From the NCBI GenBank assembly GCA_036877525.1, contig JAZGTH010000062.1, positions 4,917,501 through 4,981,500 of the forward strand: a stretch of 64,000 bases of DNA. Direction: 5' to 3'. The notes beneath the pieces are model-generated. The model made no database searches. It saw only the letters and a list, made by a program, of their open reading frames with translations, and was not told the DNA's origin. Positions 10,220 to 25,200 of the stretch are shown here, one piece after another (within the stretch, counting starts at the first letter, position 1; each line of letters starts with the position of its first letter). Source of the stretch: Chromobotia macracanthus. Lineage: Eukaryota > Chordata > Actinopteri > Cypriniformes > Botiidae. Position numbers and translations under genes: made by a program.

Positions 10220-13200
10220 CTGAAGAAGCAAGATGATGTTAACGGAAATCTAAATCAAGCGCTTTGTATTTGTACTTTGTATTTTTTAAATAAATGTCAG
10301 GTAATCTCATTTTTAAGTCATATTAGCAACAAAAAACATGATATACAATATGCAAGAAAAATACAATAAAATATCCAGTAGCCCAATAAATGAATATAAA
10401 ATCTTTGAAACTAAGTGATGGAGTTGGAAGAAAATACCAGTTCACTTATTGCAGAAATACTTGAACTGCAAATTTTTAGAGTTTTGGAATGACATGAGGG
10501 CAGAAAATGAAGAATACTTGAATATATATTATGGTATTGAATCACATACTTTCACTATGATTTTTGCATATGGTATGGGATAGTATATCAAAGAATACTA
10601 TGATGTTACCATGGTATACGTCCAAAAATAAATAGTTCTACCATAGTACATATCCAAAGATACCATGACACAGGCTTCTTGCACATTCTGAGGCTCATTT
10701 CTCCACAAACAAATCTCATATTAACATGACCTCACCCTCTCCTCCAGTGAAGCATCTTCTTCCAGGCTGTTGAGTGCGTTCTCCACTCTGGCCAGGCGTC
10801 CAGACAGAGACAACAGCAGGTTGACCACTTTATCGAGGTCACCGACAAACATTCGGAACTTGTCGAGCTCATTGGGCTTGCAGACACCCTGTACGATGAC
10901 CTCCACTTCCTCCCCAAGAGAGTTGTTGTCCTGAACATCCTCCTGTAGACTCTCTTGAGCGTCCCTCAGCACCTGCAACTTCTTACTGAGGCTTTCAATC
11001 AACTCGTGCTGTCAAGAGACAGAAACAGAACCATTATATTGTACATTATGTAGATTTAATAACCTGTAATAACCTGTAGTTAGTTTGTTAAGAATTATAA
11101 AGCTTGCTAATGACGAATAAAAGTTACTATACAGTTAGCAATATATTTTTGTCCATTGGATGTTCATAGCTTGATCAGTCAGATCAGATGTTGTTTGGTG
11201 CCTAATTAAAAAGGTAATACTATGGTACTTTGATGACTACCATATGCATACCATGGTACACACACAAAAAAAAGTGGCAATACCATGATACTGATCTGTT
11301 TTTCGATCTGACCATTTATTGTTTCTATAAAATGAACATTTTATAGAATGTAAGCAGTAAGCAGTACCTTCTTGCTGGAGAGATCATTTTCATTGTCCTC
11401 CTCCAGCTCCTCCTCTGAGACATGTTCCTCACTCTGTTCCTGCATATCCTTCATCTTAATCAGCAGCTCAGCTTTGGGCACAGAGGTGCTGTAATATGTG
11501 GAGTTAGACACTAAAGCAGTGGCTGCCACCAGGCTGTCTTCCTCTTTCCTGAGAACCCACAGATAAAGATTATAAGGTATCACACTCCAACTAATTCAAA
11601 CAACACAGCCAAAATTATTAAACTGTTTCTGTGCAAGCTGCCTATGGTTTAATACCATGATTCAGGTGTCTGCCCAAAGTATAGGGCAACATAATTGAAA
11701 TTCTGCATGCTTTATAATCAATTTATAATTTATGTACAATATACATTACATTATAATCAGGTGTATGTTCTTGTAAATTGTGACCAGTTCAATATCATTA
11801 AAATAAATCTGCATTTATAGGGTAAGAAATAATGTGTTGTTTTAAATCACAATCAACACCAACACTGTGTATTGTAACATTTAAAGGTAAGTGTTATAGT
11901 GCATTATATTGCTGTTCTTTATATCTGTTCCTAAACATTTATGAACACAATTTATATATTTATATATAATCCATTAAAATGTGTAATAAAATGCGGAATG
12001 AACACATTTAATGCTTTGGGAATACCTTTCTGATGCATTATATAGGCTCACTGATGTGTTGTCAAGGCATCATAAAAATAAAAAATTGAACTGTTTACTT
12101 TTGTATTCACTAACTGCCTTTCTTAGCTTTTGAGGATAACCACATGGGCAGGGCACAATAATAACTCTGACTTCATCATTAAAATGATATCAACACATCA
12201 GACTTCCTGTTCTACTCTATATGCCTTATTGCTGGATAAATTACTGAATGCATAATGAAAAACCTATTTAAGTAAATGAATGTGTGCCTTAATGAGAAGG
12301 AAATGAGAATAATGTAGGGGTCAAGAGCAAGTATATAAAAGGTACTGACTTCTCCACAGAGGTGCGGGGGGACGTCTGTTTTGGTACAGCTTTCCTGCGC
12401 TGTTGTGCCTCCTCCAGTAGCTGCTCTCCCTGAGGAAAAATCCCCTCCATCAGATCCATGGTGGTCTTCATCTTACTCTGGTCTAAAATGTCCACCAAGG
12501 ACTTGTCCTTGTCCATTATGTCTTTAGCCAGCTCCTCTCTCTTGTCATCATCCTCAGACTTTGAAGAATGTGAAGATACCCCGTTGCAGCTCTGATCCAT
12601 TGAAGGGCCTAGCTGATGGCCATGTACTACGTTCATGATGGTTTGCGGCCCCTGAACTTTAAGAGGGCCCATGGCTGTGTCTCTTGGTTCAGGTCCCTGG
12701 TCCTTTTGCCTTGTGTAAGTACAGAAAAGAGAGTATGACTGATCCGGGTTCCCCAGGCTTTGTAGATGAGTCACTCCATGTCCTTGGGAGCTGAGAGGGA
12801 TCTCGCTGGGAAGATCAAGGAATTGTCGACTCTCTTTTTCTGTGTCACTCTCCGAGTGGACAATCTTAATGGGCACTTTTTTTACTGATGTGGTCTCATC
12901 TTTAACCTTGTTCATCCTGGTGAAGAAAAGAAAAAACAAAAAAAAGACAATTTGTATTTTTCTAGCAAACACAAAAAATAATTGGGTAAACAGAACAAAT
13001 CAGTCATGTGGGTTTTTACAGGAAATGCGTAACTCACAATGGGTAACTAGGCAAAAACAATGTGGGAAGGAAAAATAATTTTCAAATTTAATGTATGTGA
13101 AGATGCTCTTTCTCTACATAATATAAGCTTTCATGTCAGGCTAGACAGAAAAACAAAGAAGCTCTCTTTGTGAGTTCATTTGACCAAATCCATAAACATC

Positions 13201-16200
13201 CAAACCTATGATTTTTTTCCTGACCAAAACTCTGGTGTTCTCTAAACTCTGGACTCTTGTCTATAAAGAGGCTTCTAAGGGTTAGAAACTGAAAGACTAC
13301 AAAAATAGCAAAAAATAAAGCCCCAAAAAATTATTTGCAATGGTCTTATGCTGAAGCTGGCTGATCTGTCAGATCTAAAGAACTGCAGCCTACAAAGACA
13401 ATCCGCAGTAAGGAAACATATGAATAAGCCTTTTGTATTCGCATGAATACAATAAAGAGACTGCCACAGCAGCACTGTCATTAAATTACTGGGCAGTAGG
13501 GAGAGTTTCCAATGATGGTTTTAAGATTGCAGCTGTTAGAATCCCAGCTGTGGTCTGCCAGTGGAAATCTCCATAAATTCCAGCACAGACCTGAAAAAAT
13601 TAAACCTTAATAATGTAAGTCTTACCTTCCAGGAGCTTCATCCTGCATGGAGACAGAAACGGGGGGCCTGTCAGTCAGCCTCTGTGGAGCAAACTGGGGT
13701 GAGGGTGAACGCTGCCCTTCCATTGTGGGCTGGGTCGGGCTAGTGGTTTGTTGGGTGGGCAGGGCAGTGGGAGGGGGAGGAGGTGGAAAGGGAGGAGGCA
13801 CAAGTTCTTTTTGTAGCTCCTCCTCCCTGGCTACCCCAATGCTATGCTCCAAGCTCTTCCAAGGAACTTGATTGTTGACAGGAGAGAGTGAAGCCAAGAC
13901 TCCTCCTTGTGATGCAGATTGGACCTCATGAAATTTGCCAAGAAGAGGAGGTGTGCCCTCAGGGCATTCGTACTTCTCCAGATGGGACAAAAGAACAGAG
14001 CCCTTGTTTTTGATGAGAGTCGATGGTTCACTGCAAGTGCTAATGTCAGAGAAATGCAGGGCAGGTTTATGGTGACTGGATGGTGGATCTGAAGACTTTA
14101 TCTCCATGTCTTCAGTCAAAGCAGCAGGTTGTTCTGGTTTCTCCTTACATATGAGCTCACTGTGTTCTTTTTCATTTAACCTAAGAAAACAAACAAGAAA
14201 TGCTTTAAAGTACTCAATTCACTTTTGCATGCTACCAAAGATGTGTTCATCAAAGGTTGAATGTATTTGTCCGTTTGGGTTCACAAAGCCTCACTGTGTT
14301 GTGTGTAAATCGACAGGCTGACAGACAATTCTCCCACATTTCCCCATTTCTCCATGGTAACTCCCAGGCTGGCTGTCATACCCAGCATACTTCTGTTCCC
14401 ACAAGCCTGTCATGCTGCAGAGAATGAATGATTTTTCCCCTGCAGCAGCTGGCAGAGAAAATGTTGATTTTCCCCTCTTCATGTCGATTGTTTTGGTTTA
14501 TGCTTTTACTCTCCTCCCTGTCTATTAGTTTATCTTTATAATTTATGGAGGAAATAGCACTCTGTGATGATTTTTATATAAAATAGCTTGGCAAAGTGAA
14601 CAGACAAAATAAATCATAAAATGTCGATTATTACCAAATTTATCATAATTGTTAATTAAAACAAACAGAATTTAGACTTGCAATCATCAATTACAGATTT
14701 ACAATCTATGTATGCAAACTAATTACACTGAATATAGTCTACAAATTGAGCATAAATACAGATACCCAAAACATCCACTTATATGTAAAAACATCCACAT
14801 ACTGTAATATCAGTTATATTTGAGGGTATAGAACCAGTGGCTGTGTTCCAAAGAAAAAGAAAGATTGAAAAAGAAGTAAAAAGAGATATAAAGTAAACTG
14901 AAGAAAATGAGTAGCAGAAGACATACAATAGTGGCTGACCAATACGGTCAGCCTGATGATCATTACATGTGTTCTATATATCAGCTAAAGAAATATATAA
15001 ACACAACATAATGACAGCAAATAAGATAAAATAATTAATTTAATAATAATAATAATTTTATCTCATTTTACAGATAATGTGCAATACTCATTGACAGGGC
15101 CAATATATCCATATATCACTACTAAGGAGAAATACAAAAATAGAAAACTGAGAAAATAGCAATGACACACAGAAAATGAACTTTAAAAGCCATTCATTGC
15201 TTCATGTAAACAGCTAGCTTTACATAATACATGCTTTTATGGTAGACGGTCATTAGTTTAGTTGTGCATTAGCATTTAAGCATGGATGCATTCTCTATTA
15301 CCAGTGACACGACCAAATACATGCATGTGATCTCAGCATGAACTGGCATGCAACTGTATCCCATCATATTACGCAAGCACTTTGTCCACAACAAGGAACA
15401 CCCAACGACTAACGTTAAATCAACACATCAGTCTTGCATGTGTCAGGAGTCACCCAGCTTTGCTTGTTTGATCAAATTCATATGACAAAACATGCTCGAC
15501 CAGAAAGGTCTTATAGAGTGTGGATAAGCAACTGTTTGTTTTTAAAGGTTACTAATGCAGAACATGTTGACGGAGGACAGGAATGTAATTTGTTATTGAT
15601 AATTACTGGCATAACTCGTTTTTTCCACCGCAATACAGTTCATTAACAAGTGCAGGCTGTTTACAGTTGCCAAGCAAGGTAGACACTGAATGCATTTAGT
15701 GCTGAATTTTATAATGACTTCGCTCATCCAATCAGAATCTGGAATTGTAATGTGTATTTTACCGGCAAAATAAAGAATTCACACTCACAAATTCAGGATG
15801 ACTCTGAACTTCATCAGAAGGTAAACATTTAAGACTAATTGAAGTCTGCAGTTTAGGCGCACATGCTACTGCCTGTAAAAAACGTTCAACTATAGTCATT
15901 CTAAAATATCATACTTGCCTGTATGAGAGGCTGAACTCTTATAATTGGGAGGTCTCAGCTACAGCAACAGGTGCTTCCTGTAGCCTTGAAAATATATATA
16001 TATATTTTCACCTGGGTGGGGCTATAATGCTTGTATCCCAACCAACATGTTATATAATCAGCATTCACTGTACTCATAAAAGTCAAGAGCATTTAAGAAT
16101 TTTCCAAGATAAGACATTTAAAATCTCCTGAAGAAATATATTTGTTATAATTGATTCATGTGTTGTTCATGTGTCGCTGGGAAAGGTTGACATTTAAACA

Positions 16201-19200
16201 ACAATTTCTAAAAAAACAAAAAAAAAAATCATGGTGCAATGCAGGTCAACTATGTAATTCATAGTTGGCAATAGACAGACAGCTGTAATCATGCTCTCCA
16301 CAACACCTTAATTACAAGCAAGAATCAAAACAAAACTTTCATAGGGGGCAATTTACAAGGCTTCGGGTGATGGATGTTTGACAGTAACATGCTTAGTCAA
16401 GTTTGCCGGTCCTTACGTCTACACAAAGAAGTCAGAGAGACATATCAACGGCGGCCAGTGGATATAAGACCTGTAAATTGTGATTATAATAATATAGGAA
16501 AGTTAGTGAAAAACACAAAACACATTTATTTTAGATTTGTTCTTTTTCATTCTAAAACAAGTGCCTGTTGAATTAAGAAATATTACTTATTACTTTTGCT
16601 CGGTATTGTTTTGGGAAAGTTTTATTATTAAGTAGTTGTATGAAACCAAGTTATAGCCACACATTTACAGTACAGTACTGTCATAGAAGTAACATGCACA
16701 TGAAAATCAGCTGATACACACAAAAACTGCAAAAAGCTAAGCTGTTTGTGTCATCAGAAAATAACAGTTTCTGTGTTAATTTAGGCAGAATGAAATGAAA
16801 ATGGTAATTTAACTTCAATATCCATGTAACATACATCTAAATCTAATCTCAAACCTTGAGAGCAAACGTCCACTGTGACCTCATTCACATTTACTTTAGC
16901 CACACCTAAAACTTTGCATGTAAAGGGAATAATATCCCTGCTATCCCTGACTAAGAAACATCTATATACATATATGCTCATTTTATTTTCTACATTTCTA
17001 CATTTTCATTCAGAAAATAAGGCCTCTATTCGTTATCCAGGTGGTTTTGAAATTCGGAAGGTTCAGCATAATAATAAAATGTTATTTTTTCTAGTTTTTT
17101 TAGACTTGCATGAATTATAAGCTCTATTTGATAAGAATATGCTTTGTAGGGCATCATACAATTTATTGATCCATCAGGCTGAAATACTGTCTACAAGATA
17201 TATAATAATTTTCTGCAATGCTCTAAATAATATACAGTACACTTTGAAGTTGCCCACAATTTTAAAGAATCTTAAAGAATATTTGTACAAGACCCCCACC
17301 GAAATTAAATTGAAGTTGTCATCTGTTCACTTTGGCCTTATGAATGGGACGATTGGACACTTACTACGTTATACAAGTCTCATACAAGTCACATACAAAC
17401 ACAAAGCCCAGTCAGTGAGAATAGCTAGGTCGCCATAGCTGGGCTAAATCCAAAGCCTGTGGGGACCATAAAGAGTCTACTGTTTGTATTTGACCCAGCA
17501 AGAGCTGATCAAGTGGCCCATCTGTGTATTTCTGTTGGCAATGAGGCCCAGATCAGAACCATTACTACTTTCTTTGACAAATGCCCAGAAGGATTCTGAA
17601 CATTATAGGTGAAATACCTTAAAGGCACAAATGATTATAAATGAGTACATCATAATTCCTGTATTTTCTATTTGCCCTTAAATCATACCTTTAATATACC
17701 TTTAATAACAATACATTTCATATCCACCGCAATGCAATAGAAAAAGACCAGCACATCACTCACCTTGTTCCATTTTCATCTTGGTCAGAGCGATATCCTT
17801 CAGGTTTGGAATGGACAGCTGACATATTTTCTGGAAGCTTCTAAAAGGAATATAATGCAGAAAATGTACCCCTCCATTCAGGAATTAATATATTTTAACA
17901 AAACCTTTCCATTCAAAACTATTGTTTTTAATTATTCTGCTGTTTATCTTTGAAGTTGATATTATTTTAAGTTCTTACCAGCAATGTTACTGGCCTGTGG
18001 GATAGTCTATTGTACGTAGTTTCATGTCTGACTAAGTTCTGGCCTTTATGTTGATATCTCACATTCTGACTAAGTGTCAGAATAATTTACTTCTGTTTTA
18101 AGAGTCTTAATATAAAGATACATTGACATTTTAGATATAACAACTGAATCTAGGTAACTTATTGATTAAGAAATAACTAACCTGTTTAAAGAAGTCAGCA
18201 GAAGGGGAGGATCTAGATCTCTCATGCACACAGGTGGGTTTACTTCGCTCCTCTTTTCCTGTATCGAGGATGTTATCAGCAGAATGATATCTTCCAGAAG
18301 GCCTTGGTTCTGTTGTCTTCTTCTGGATGTTCCATTTGGCCTCATACTCTGCAAAGGTGCCAAGTCTTTGTTGTTTTAGCATGGCTTGCTGGCTCACTGA
18401 GTGAGAACCATCCTTACCTTCATTTAGGTGGTGTTCAGTAGGGGTTGGGCTTTCATTGTAACCCCGCCCAGCTGTGTCACTCTTTGCAGGGTGGTGCATG
18501 CCTTCATGCTTAGACAGTCTGGTGTCTTCACCTATCTGTAGGTTGTGCTTTGGCATGGGTTTAGGAAAGGCTGGTTTCGCTGTTAGCTCAAAGAATTTGT
18601 GCTGATTTTCCAAAGGTGCAGCATTGTCAGACACAGGGAAGCTCTCATCAGCTCCCATTTTATGAATTTTATCTGGCTCAGAAAAAGACCGAACTTTCTT
18701 TTCCGCAGAAAAGCGCTTTCGACCACCAATGCGAGGCACCTGATTACTCCCTGAGGTGGGTTTACTGGGTGGGACCTCTGAAACTCTTGGCAGAGGTGGT
18801 GTGTCTCTTCGAATGACAGCTTCATTACCTGGATGCTCAAACAGCACTGGCTCTAGGTCTTTCCTCTTAAAGGATGTAGCCTGAAGGACTCTAGCTTGGG
18901 CTTCTTTCAAATGGTCTTTATAAGAATTGGAAAAAGTGTCATTTGAGTGAGAAGAATTCCCAGTTGTCTTACAAATAGTAGCCTCTTCTGCACCTTCAAC
19001 TGGGCTGCCTAAAGTGGCAGCGCTTTGGCTTTTTTGAAGCTTGGCCCTTCTCATCTGGATCTCATTGCGCAGAGAAGTAGCAAAGCGGTCACTTCGTCTC
19101 GCCTGTTTGCCACTTTGGTTGTCAAAGGCTTCCTGTTGTGCATTATGAGTACTCATCTCCTCTTGATAATCTTCTTTCACATTGTGCCCTTGGGCGAGAG

Positions 19201-22200
19201 AATACATCATAGGTGTTTTCTGGGGACATATCTTTGAGTCACTTTTATCTGGCAATGGTTGTTGTGAGTACTCATTAGGATGGAGATGGTCAGCACTTCT
19301 GTGCTCAGGTTGCCTGCTGGGAGGATAACTCCCAGGATGCATGTCTGAGCTGGACACGTGGTGTTGCCTTTGGTTCCCTCTCACCTCAGAAGGTTTAGTG
19401 GTTGGATTAGTGGGTGCTGAGAAAATGTGATGGTGGTTTTCACTTTGTTTGGAGAAGGCATTATAGTCTTTATGGTCTGAGGCATGGTGCTGTGACTGAG
19501 ATGGGTAATACCTGTCTTTAATTCCTCCTTGAGAACTTATGGAGATTCTGTCCCTTCCACTATGTGACAACTCAGAGGAAGCTTTAGAATCATCAGTTCT
19601 CACTAATGAAGCCTGGGACATTCCCTGAGGGGTTTGGTGGGGTGTGACTCCATAATATTGGCTCTGTCTGTTTCCTTCAGGATCATGAGCAAGACCGGAC
19701 AGTGAAGCAGCTGGCCTTCTAGACTGAATCTGGCTGTTGAGCTGTGTCTGGTTGTTTGTGGGCAGGTCCTGCATACTGCTATAATAGCCACTGAATGGAG
19801 GTTTCGGTGCAGGCACAGTCCTAGTTTGAGCATGGAAAGTACCCTCATCACTGCACTGCTGTGGATGGTATGGAACATGGGCATAAGTTTGATGTCTATC
19901 TCTGATGTCTGTGGTCGACAGTGAGTATGTCTTGTCTGAGGCCGTGCGGTGTGGATATTGAGGAGTATGGGATGAAATGTAGGAATTTGAGGAAATGTTT
20001 TTGGATGGCAGATTAAAATCTTGTCGACCCTCAAGACCAGTCTCTCTGACTTGGTGAGTTCTTTGTGTGCTTTCATGGGTTTCCACTGTCTTCTGTAATC
20101 CTTTCACCTGAGGCATTAACTGGACTTGAACAGAATGGCTCTCAGAGGCACCTGCGTTAAACCCCTTTTCATGAACCTTGGTAGCTGCAAAACTATCACT
20201 GCGTGTAGGTGGAGTGGGAGGTGGGGTTGATGATGCCACATTTTTCTTCGTGTCTGGAACATACCAGACAGGTCCAATACTAACTCTTCCAGAGCTGGAA
20301 TGACGAGTTCCTGGTTGCTCTTCAGTTCTTGGGTTCTCATGGCTGCTTGGACTGGAGGGAACCTGCACATATCCTAGCCTCTCATCATGTCGAGCCCCTT
20401 CACTTAGGCTTTGGCTGTGTCTGCCATTGCTGTGCCTACCACTTGAGTCCCACTGATTAATTTTGTACAGCATGTTCTCAGTGGATGCAGCGTTACTTTT
20501 GGAAAGTGTGTAATCTGGGGTTCCTGAGCTTGTGGAAAAGGAACTGTATGCAGAATCTCTTTTACCACCACTCAAATGTTCAATGCTGTTATTGTTAGAC
20601 TTGCTCGGGGAAAGGCGGCCAGGTGGATAGGGATGAGAGCTATGCTCTAGACTGTCCATACTGCCCAAGGAACTAAACTGATCGGATACTCTGCGTAGAT
20701 TTGTTTGTTCCCAGCCAGTAGAGAGATCTGAAGAGATTGAGCTAAGAAAAACAAACAGGGGTAGATGTTTAGAGTGTATAAAATAGCAAATACAACTGCA
20801 AAAAGTTGTGAAAGTTTGTGCCTGTCAATGTATATTCAAAACGTAAATAACAAAGGCCTTCATACCTTCTTCTTGAAGAGCATACTAAAGAAAAGCAATA
20901 AAGGCAAACAAATTTTTCTGTGCCTATAATTACCTTGCATCATATCTTGTTTGCCAGACTGGTGAGGGTGTGGACTGCGTTTTGGCTTCTGAGTGGCTCT
21001 CGTTAAACTTGGTAGCATGCCAGGAGTGAGGCCTGCTCATAGGTTCACTTCTTCTGTCAGCAGCCAATAGGAAAGAGCAAAGGATAGAGAAAAAAGCAGA
21101 AGAAGAAAGATTAGAAAATAAGGCAAGTAGATTATTATATAAACAGCTGCACAACTAATGGCATACACAAACCATCAAGCACCACTATAACTAATTTGAA
21201 GGACAAAAGAGATTTGGTGGATGATTATAGAAACACAATGCAATGATCATGACAAGAGAAAAGAAAGTTCGGTGAGCATGTTCTAGTCATTCAGCATCTG
21301 CACAAACAATGTTTTTCACCATAAACCACAAATAAAAGAAAATGCTTACAAACGCCTACAAACACCAAACTAAATTGCAAGCAAACCATAAATTCACTCT
21401 CTCAACACTCGTGCCACAGTAACATACCCATTAAAGCGGTTCTTTCTGTGATGCATGAAAAAGTGAAATAGACAAGCATACACCATGATATTTTAATATC
21501 CAAGTAACTTCACAGAGTCTCTTTGTAACAGTCATCAGGTCAAACACATTGTACTTATAATATTATTAAGGGCGGACCAGGCAATATGATATTAGATTGA
21601 TTGCTGGGTGATGATACAATAGCACTAAGATTTTATGTTAAGTATATAGTTTTTTAAAACTGTAAATATTGTGATCTTTTAATTACTTATTTGCACTGGA
21701 TTGATTCTTTGTGCAACTGCATTTTTTCTTGTTCTGTGTTAGGATTTTAGATGAATAGAATACAGCACTGTGAGGAAAAATATATCAACAGCAACATATA
21801 TTCTATAAACACCAGATTTAGATTTGCTAAATTTGACAAACAACTAATAATATTGAACTTATGCAGATGAAACATTCTACAACAATACAGTAGAAACTAG
21901 TGAAGAATGCAGAGCACATGTAAGATAGAAAACATTATGGATTTGAATTTCTGATGGATGATATCACAAGACCATGGAGGGGGTATGATTGTAGACCTGA
22001 CTAGACTGGATGGAAGAGGAAGGTAAATGGGTTTTCTGGTGGATACATTGATACCATACCTCATGGAACTTCGCAAAATCTTCGTGAGAAAGCTCCGGGC
22101 CATATGCACGTCGCTCTCTGATGGCATTTTCTGTGTTACAATATCCACCATTTTCATCTTCCTGAATGGGGGTTAAAAGGGAAGGGGGAGGGACACATAG

Positions 22201-25200
22201 TCTGAATCTCTGAGATAAATTCAGTTTCACAGGGACTCTAATTCAGTGCTATAATTCAAATGATGAAGACATGAAAGCCACCTCAACGATGGGAAAATAC
22301 AGACACACTAGAATGGGCCATTTAATTGTCTGTAATTAGCCAAGCAATATTGACAAAAACACAAATATAGCCTTAAGTACAAAAACATAACCAATTCAGA
22401 AATCACAACCACAAAAACTTACTGTGGCCTTTATGAAAACAAGAAAATATGGTGAAACACAGGCAATGCACATAAACTAAACCTGTGCCTGTAAGTTCCA
22501 TGTCCTAGTTTTTTCATGATGGCATGGAGTGAGGGTTTAAAGAAATGGGCCAGGGTATGGCAAGTTAACTTGGCCCTGTCAGCCCCTGCTGGCTGGTAAA
22601 TGCAACTATTCCATCTGGTTCCAAAGGCATGTTTCTCCACTGATGGCCACATGATAGCTGTGTATTCTAACAAAGTGATTTTATGCAAGCAATAGATTAT
22701 AATGGCAACACTTTAGTATGGGGACAAATTCACACTTTTAACAAGTTGCCTATTATCTTGCATATTGACTGTTTATTAGTACTTATAAAGCACACATTAA
22801 TGCCTTATTCTGCATGACCATATTGTACATTCCTTGATCTTACCCCATACCTACACATAAACACTATAACAACTTTAAATCATGTATTAATAATCAATAA
22901 ATTAGGAGATTATTGAGGCAAAATTTGTAGTTGTTTGCGAATGTGTTGCACATATAAAGTGTTCTGATTATAGTATAAGTTTTACCATATTTTTGAAGTT
23001 CTTTAGAAAGCATGAACAGGACTGGTATTTTTCCCTGGTGCTTGTGGCTTGGGACTGTGCGCATATTTGGGGTAGCATTAGTCAATCAGTCCTCTGTAGC
23101 TCCAGAGTAATTAGTGACATGGCACTAGCTCGGATAATTTGTTCAAAAACGGCTAAATGTTTTTCTATCGGTATTATAGACCTCTTTGGTTAAGGTAACA
23201 AAGTCTCTGTCTTGGTGTGAATAGTGGACATAGGGAGACATCTTGTGGTTAAGTCTAAACACTACTTTTCCATTCTGCTATGAGAAATCTAATATACCAA
23301 TATAAAACACAGGGCTAAAAATTAATATTCCAACTAATCTTTCCAGGATTTGTATTTAATTTCACAGGCTGCATACCACTTTCTTGGCATCTATGAGTTT
23401 GTCATGAGACATTCCTCAGCATGTTTCCTTACAGCCCCCCAAACTAACACCCACACTTGACCTGTGACCTGTAAGTTTTTGAGTCAAAACATTCTTGTCG
23501 TCTCTGAAATGTAGTCGTTCAACTCAGTGACAATATTGTAAAAACAAAAATCTGTCTTCTTAAATTTCTCAACACTCTAAAGTCCAAGCTGGAGAAGCTG
23601 TCCAAGAACCTTAAGGGGTTAGAACAAAACTGAGACATTCCAATGACCATTCAAAGACATGCAGAGCTGCTTAATGAAACGTGGGGTCACGTGCCAGTCA
23701 CCCTCTAGGCAATAAACAGCAAAGAAACATTCTTTGAAATACTACCATAGAAAAATCACAACTAATATCCTTACCTAAATATGCTCAACCAAACCAATCG
23801 CTTAAACCACCCTTTGGTCGCCTAAAACAAGAAATCCATATGCACCCCCATCGCAGCTTTAAAAGATAGCAGAACAGATTAAGCGGCAACTTATGGACAG
23901 TGTGGCCCAAAAAGACACCCTCTGCATTCTCTCAATGATGCTTTTTCCTGATCTTTCCTGTGTAAAAGCTTCAAATGTGTATGTGCTCGCCACACATGGC
24001 GCTGGCTATTCACATGCTAATGGCAGTCTTTTTATTAGATGTATTGTCAAGGCTACAGCTGCTCTAGCACAGATATGCCAGTGGTCCGAATAAGCGGCGC
24101 TCAGGCAGAATGGAGGCCAAGGAGGGGGGCTTGGAGGGGAAAGTCCCCCACTGATGTTTTCAGAGGGAGGCATGTTCAAAAACACAAATCGGCACTGAAA
24201 AGACAATGCAAATCGCTCAGCTTGGATAAAGTGTTAAAATACAAATCTTATTTACAGGGGAACCAACATGAAAAAATATTGAAAAGGCATCAACATGGCG
24301 AGGCTTTGGGTGGGAAAAAAAACAGTGATTCTTGTTTATCTTGGCTAGTGCATGGCGAGGATCTGATGCAGTGTTTAAAAACCAACAGAGGCTGAGTTTG
24401 TTTGCCAGTGTAAATCCAACAGGTTTCATAAGATAACATCTACCTGCTTACACATGCGTTGAGTCATCTGAAAAAAGACATGCACCATTTGAAGTACAAT
24501 CTGAACTAAACTTTAAATTTTACAAACAAGGACGAGACTAAACAGATATCAAGATAAAAAAGGAACAACAACAGGTGTGAGACAAAGACCGCAAACGAAA
24601 ACAAACAGCAAAAGTGTAAAGTTCTAAACTCACCAAACAGTCCCTCAAGCAAACAAGTTCCCCAAGTAGGTTCTTAAAAGTGCAGACCTGAGACGCTTTG
24701 ATGGACGAAAAGTCTGGGTTTGCTCCACTGGACTCCCCAGGCAGCACATTCCACATTCACATCAAAGACAGGCCAGGACAAAGGGCCCTCCATAGACAGC
24801 CGGTCCCTGACCACAGTGTGAATCTTTTCAACCATCCGCTTCTTCCATATGAAACACTACAGAAAAAGGTAGCCTCGAGGAACCCCATGAAGAAATCTGA
24901 TCATTGAAGCGTTTGCATATCTACTTTCATATCTATTTCCAATGCCTGTGACTGGTAAAGTCAGGGCAGAACTCTACAGGAACTGTGGTGATTTTACCCC
25001 GGGAAGGAAGGAGAGAAGGATGAGGAGGGGGTTGTCGTCATAGCCAATCTCCTTAAAGTAATCTACCAGCTTCTGTCTCCCTATTGGCTTAGGGATGGTA
25101 TACTAATGAGCAGTGGAGATGGGACAAATGTTCTCGTTGAACCCCTCTTGAGCACTGGTCGTCTGTTTCTTCTATTGCTATGGCAACAAGCTGATTTTTG

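Noticed and set aside
24006..24395. Overlapping frames on both strands (66-118 residues)
   Set aside because: No splice acceptors or donors in phase with shroom2, and no family resemblance. Inside intron 2.
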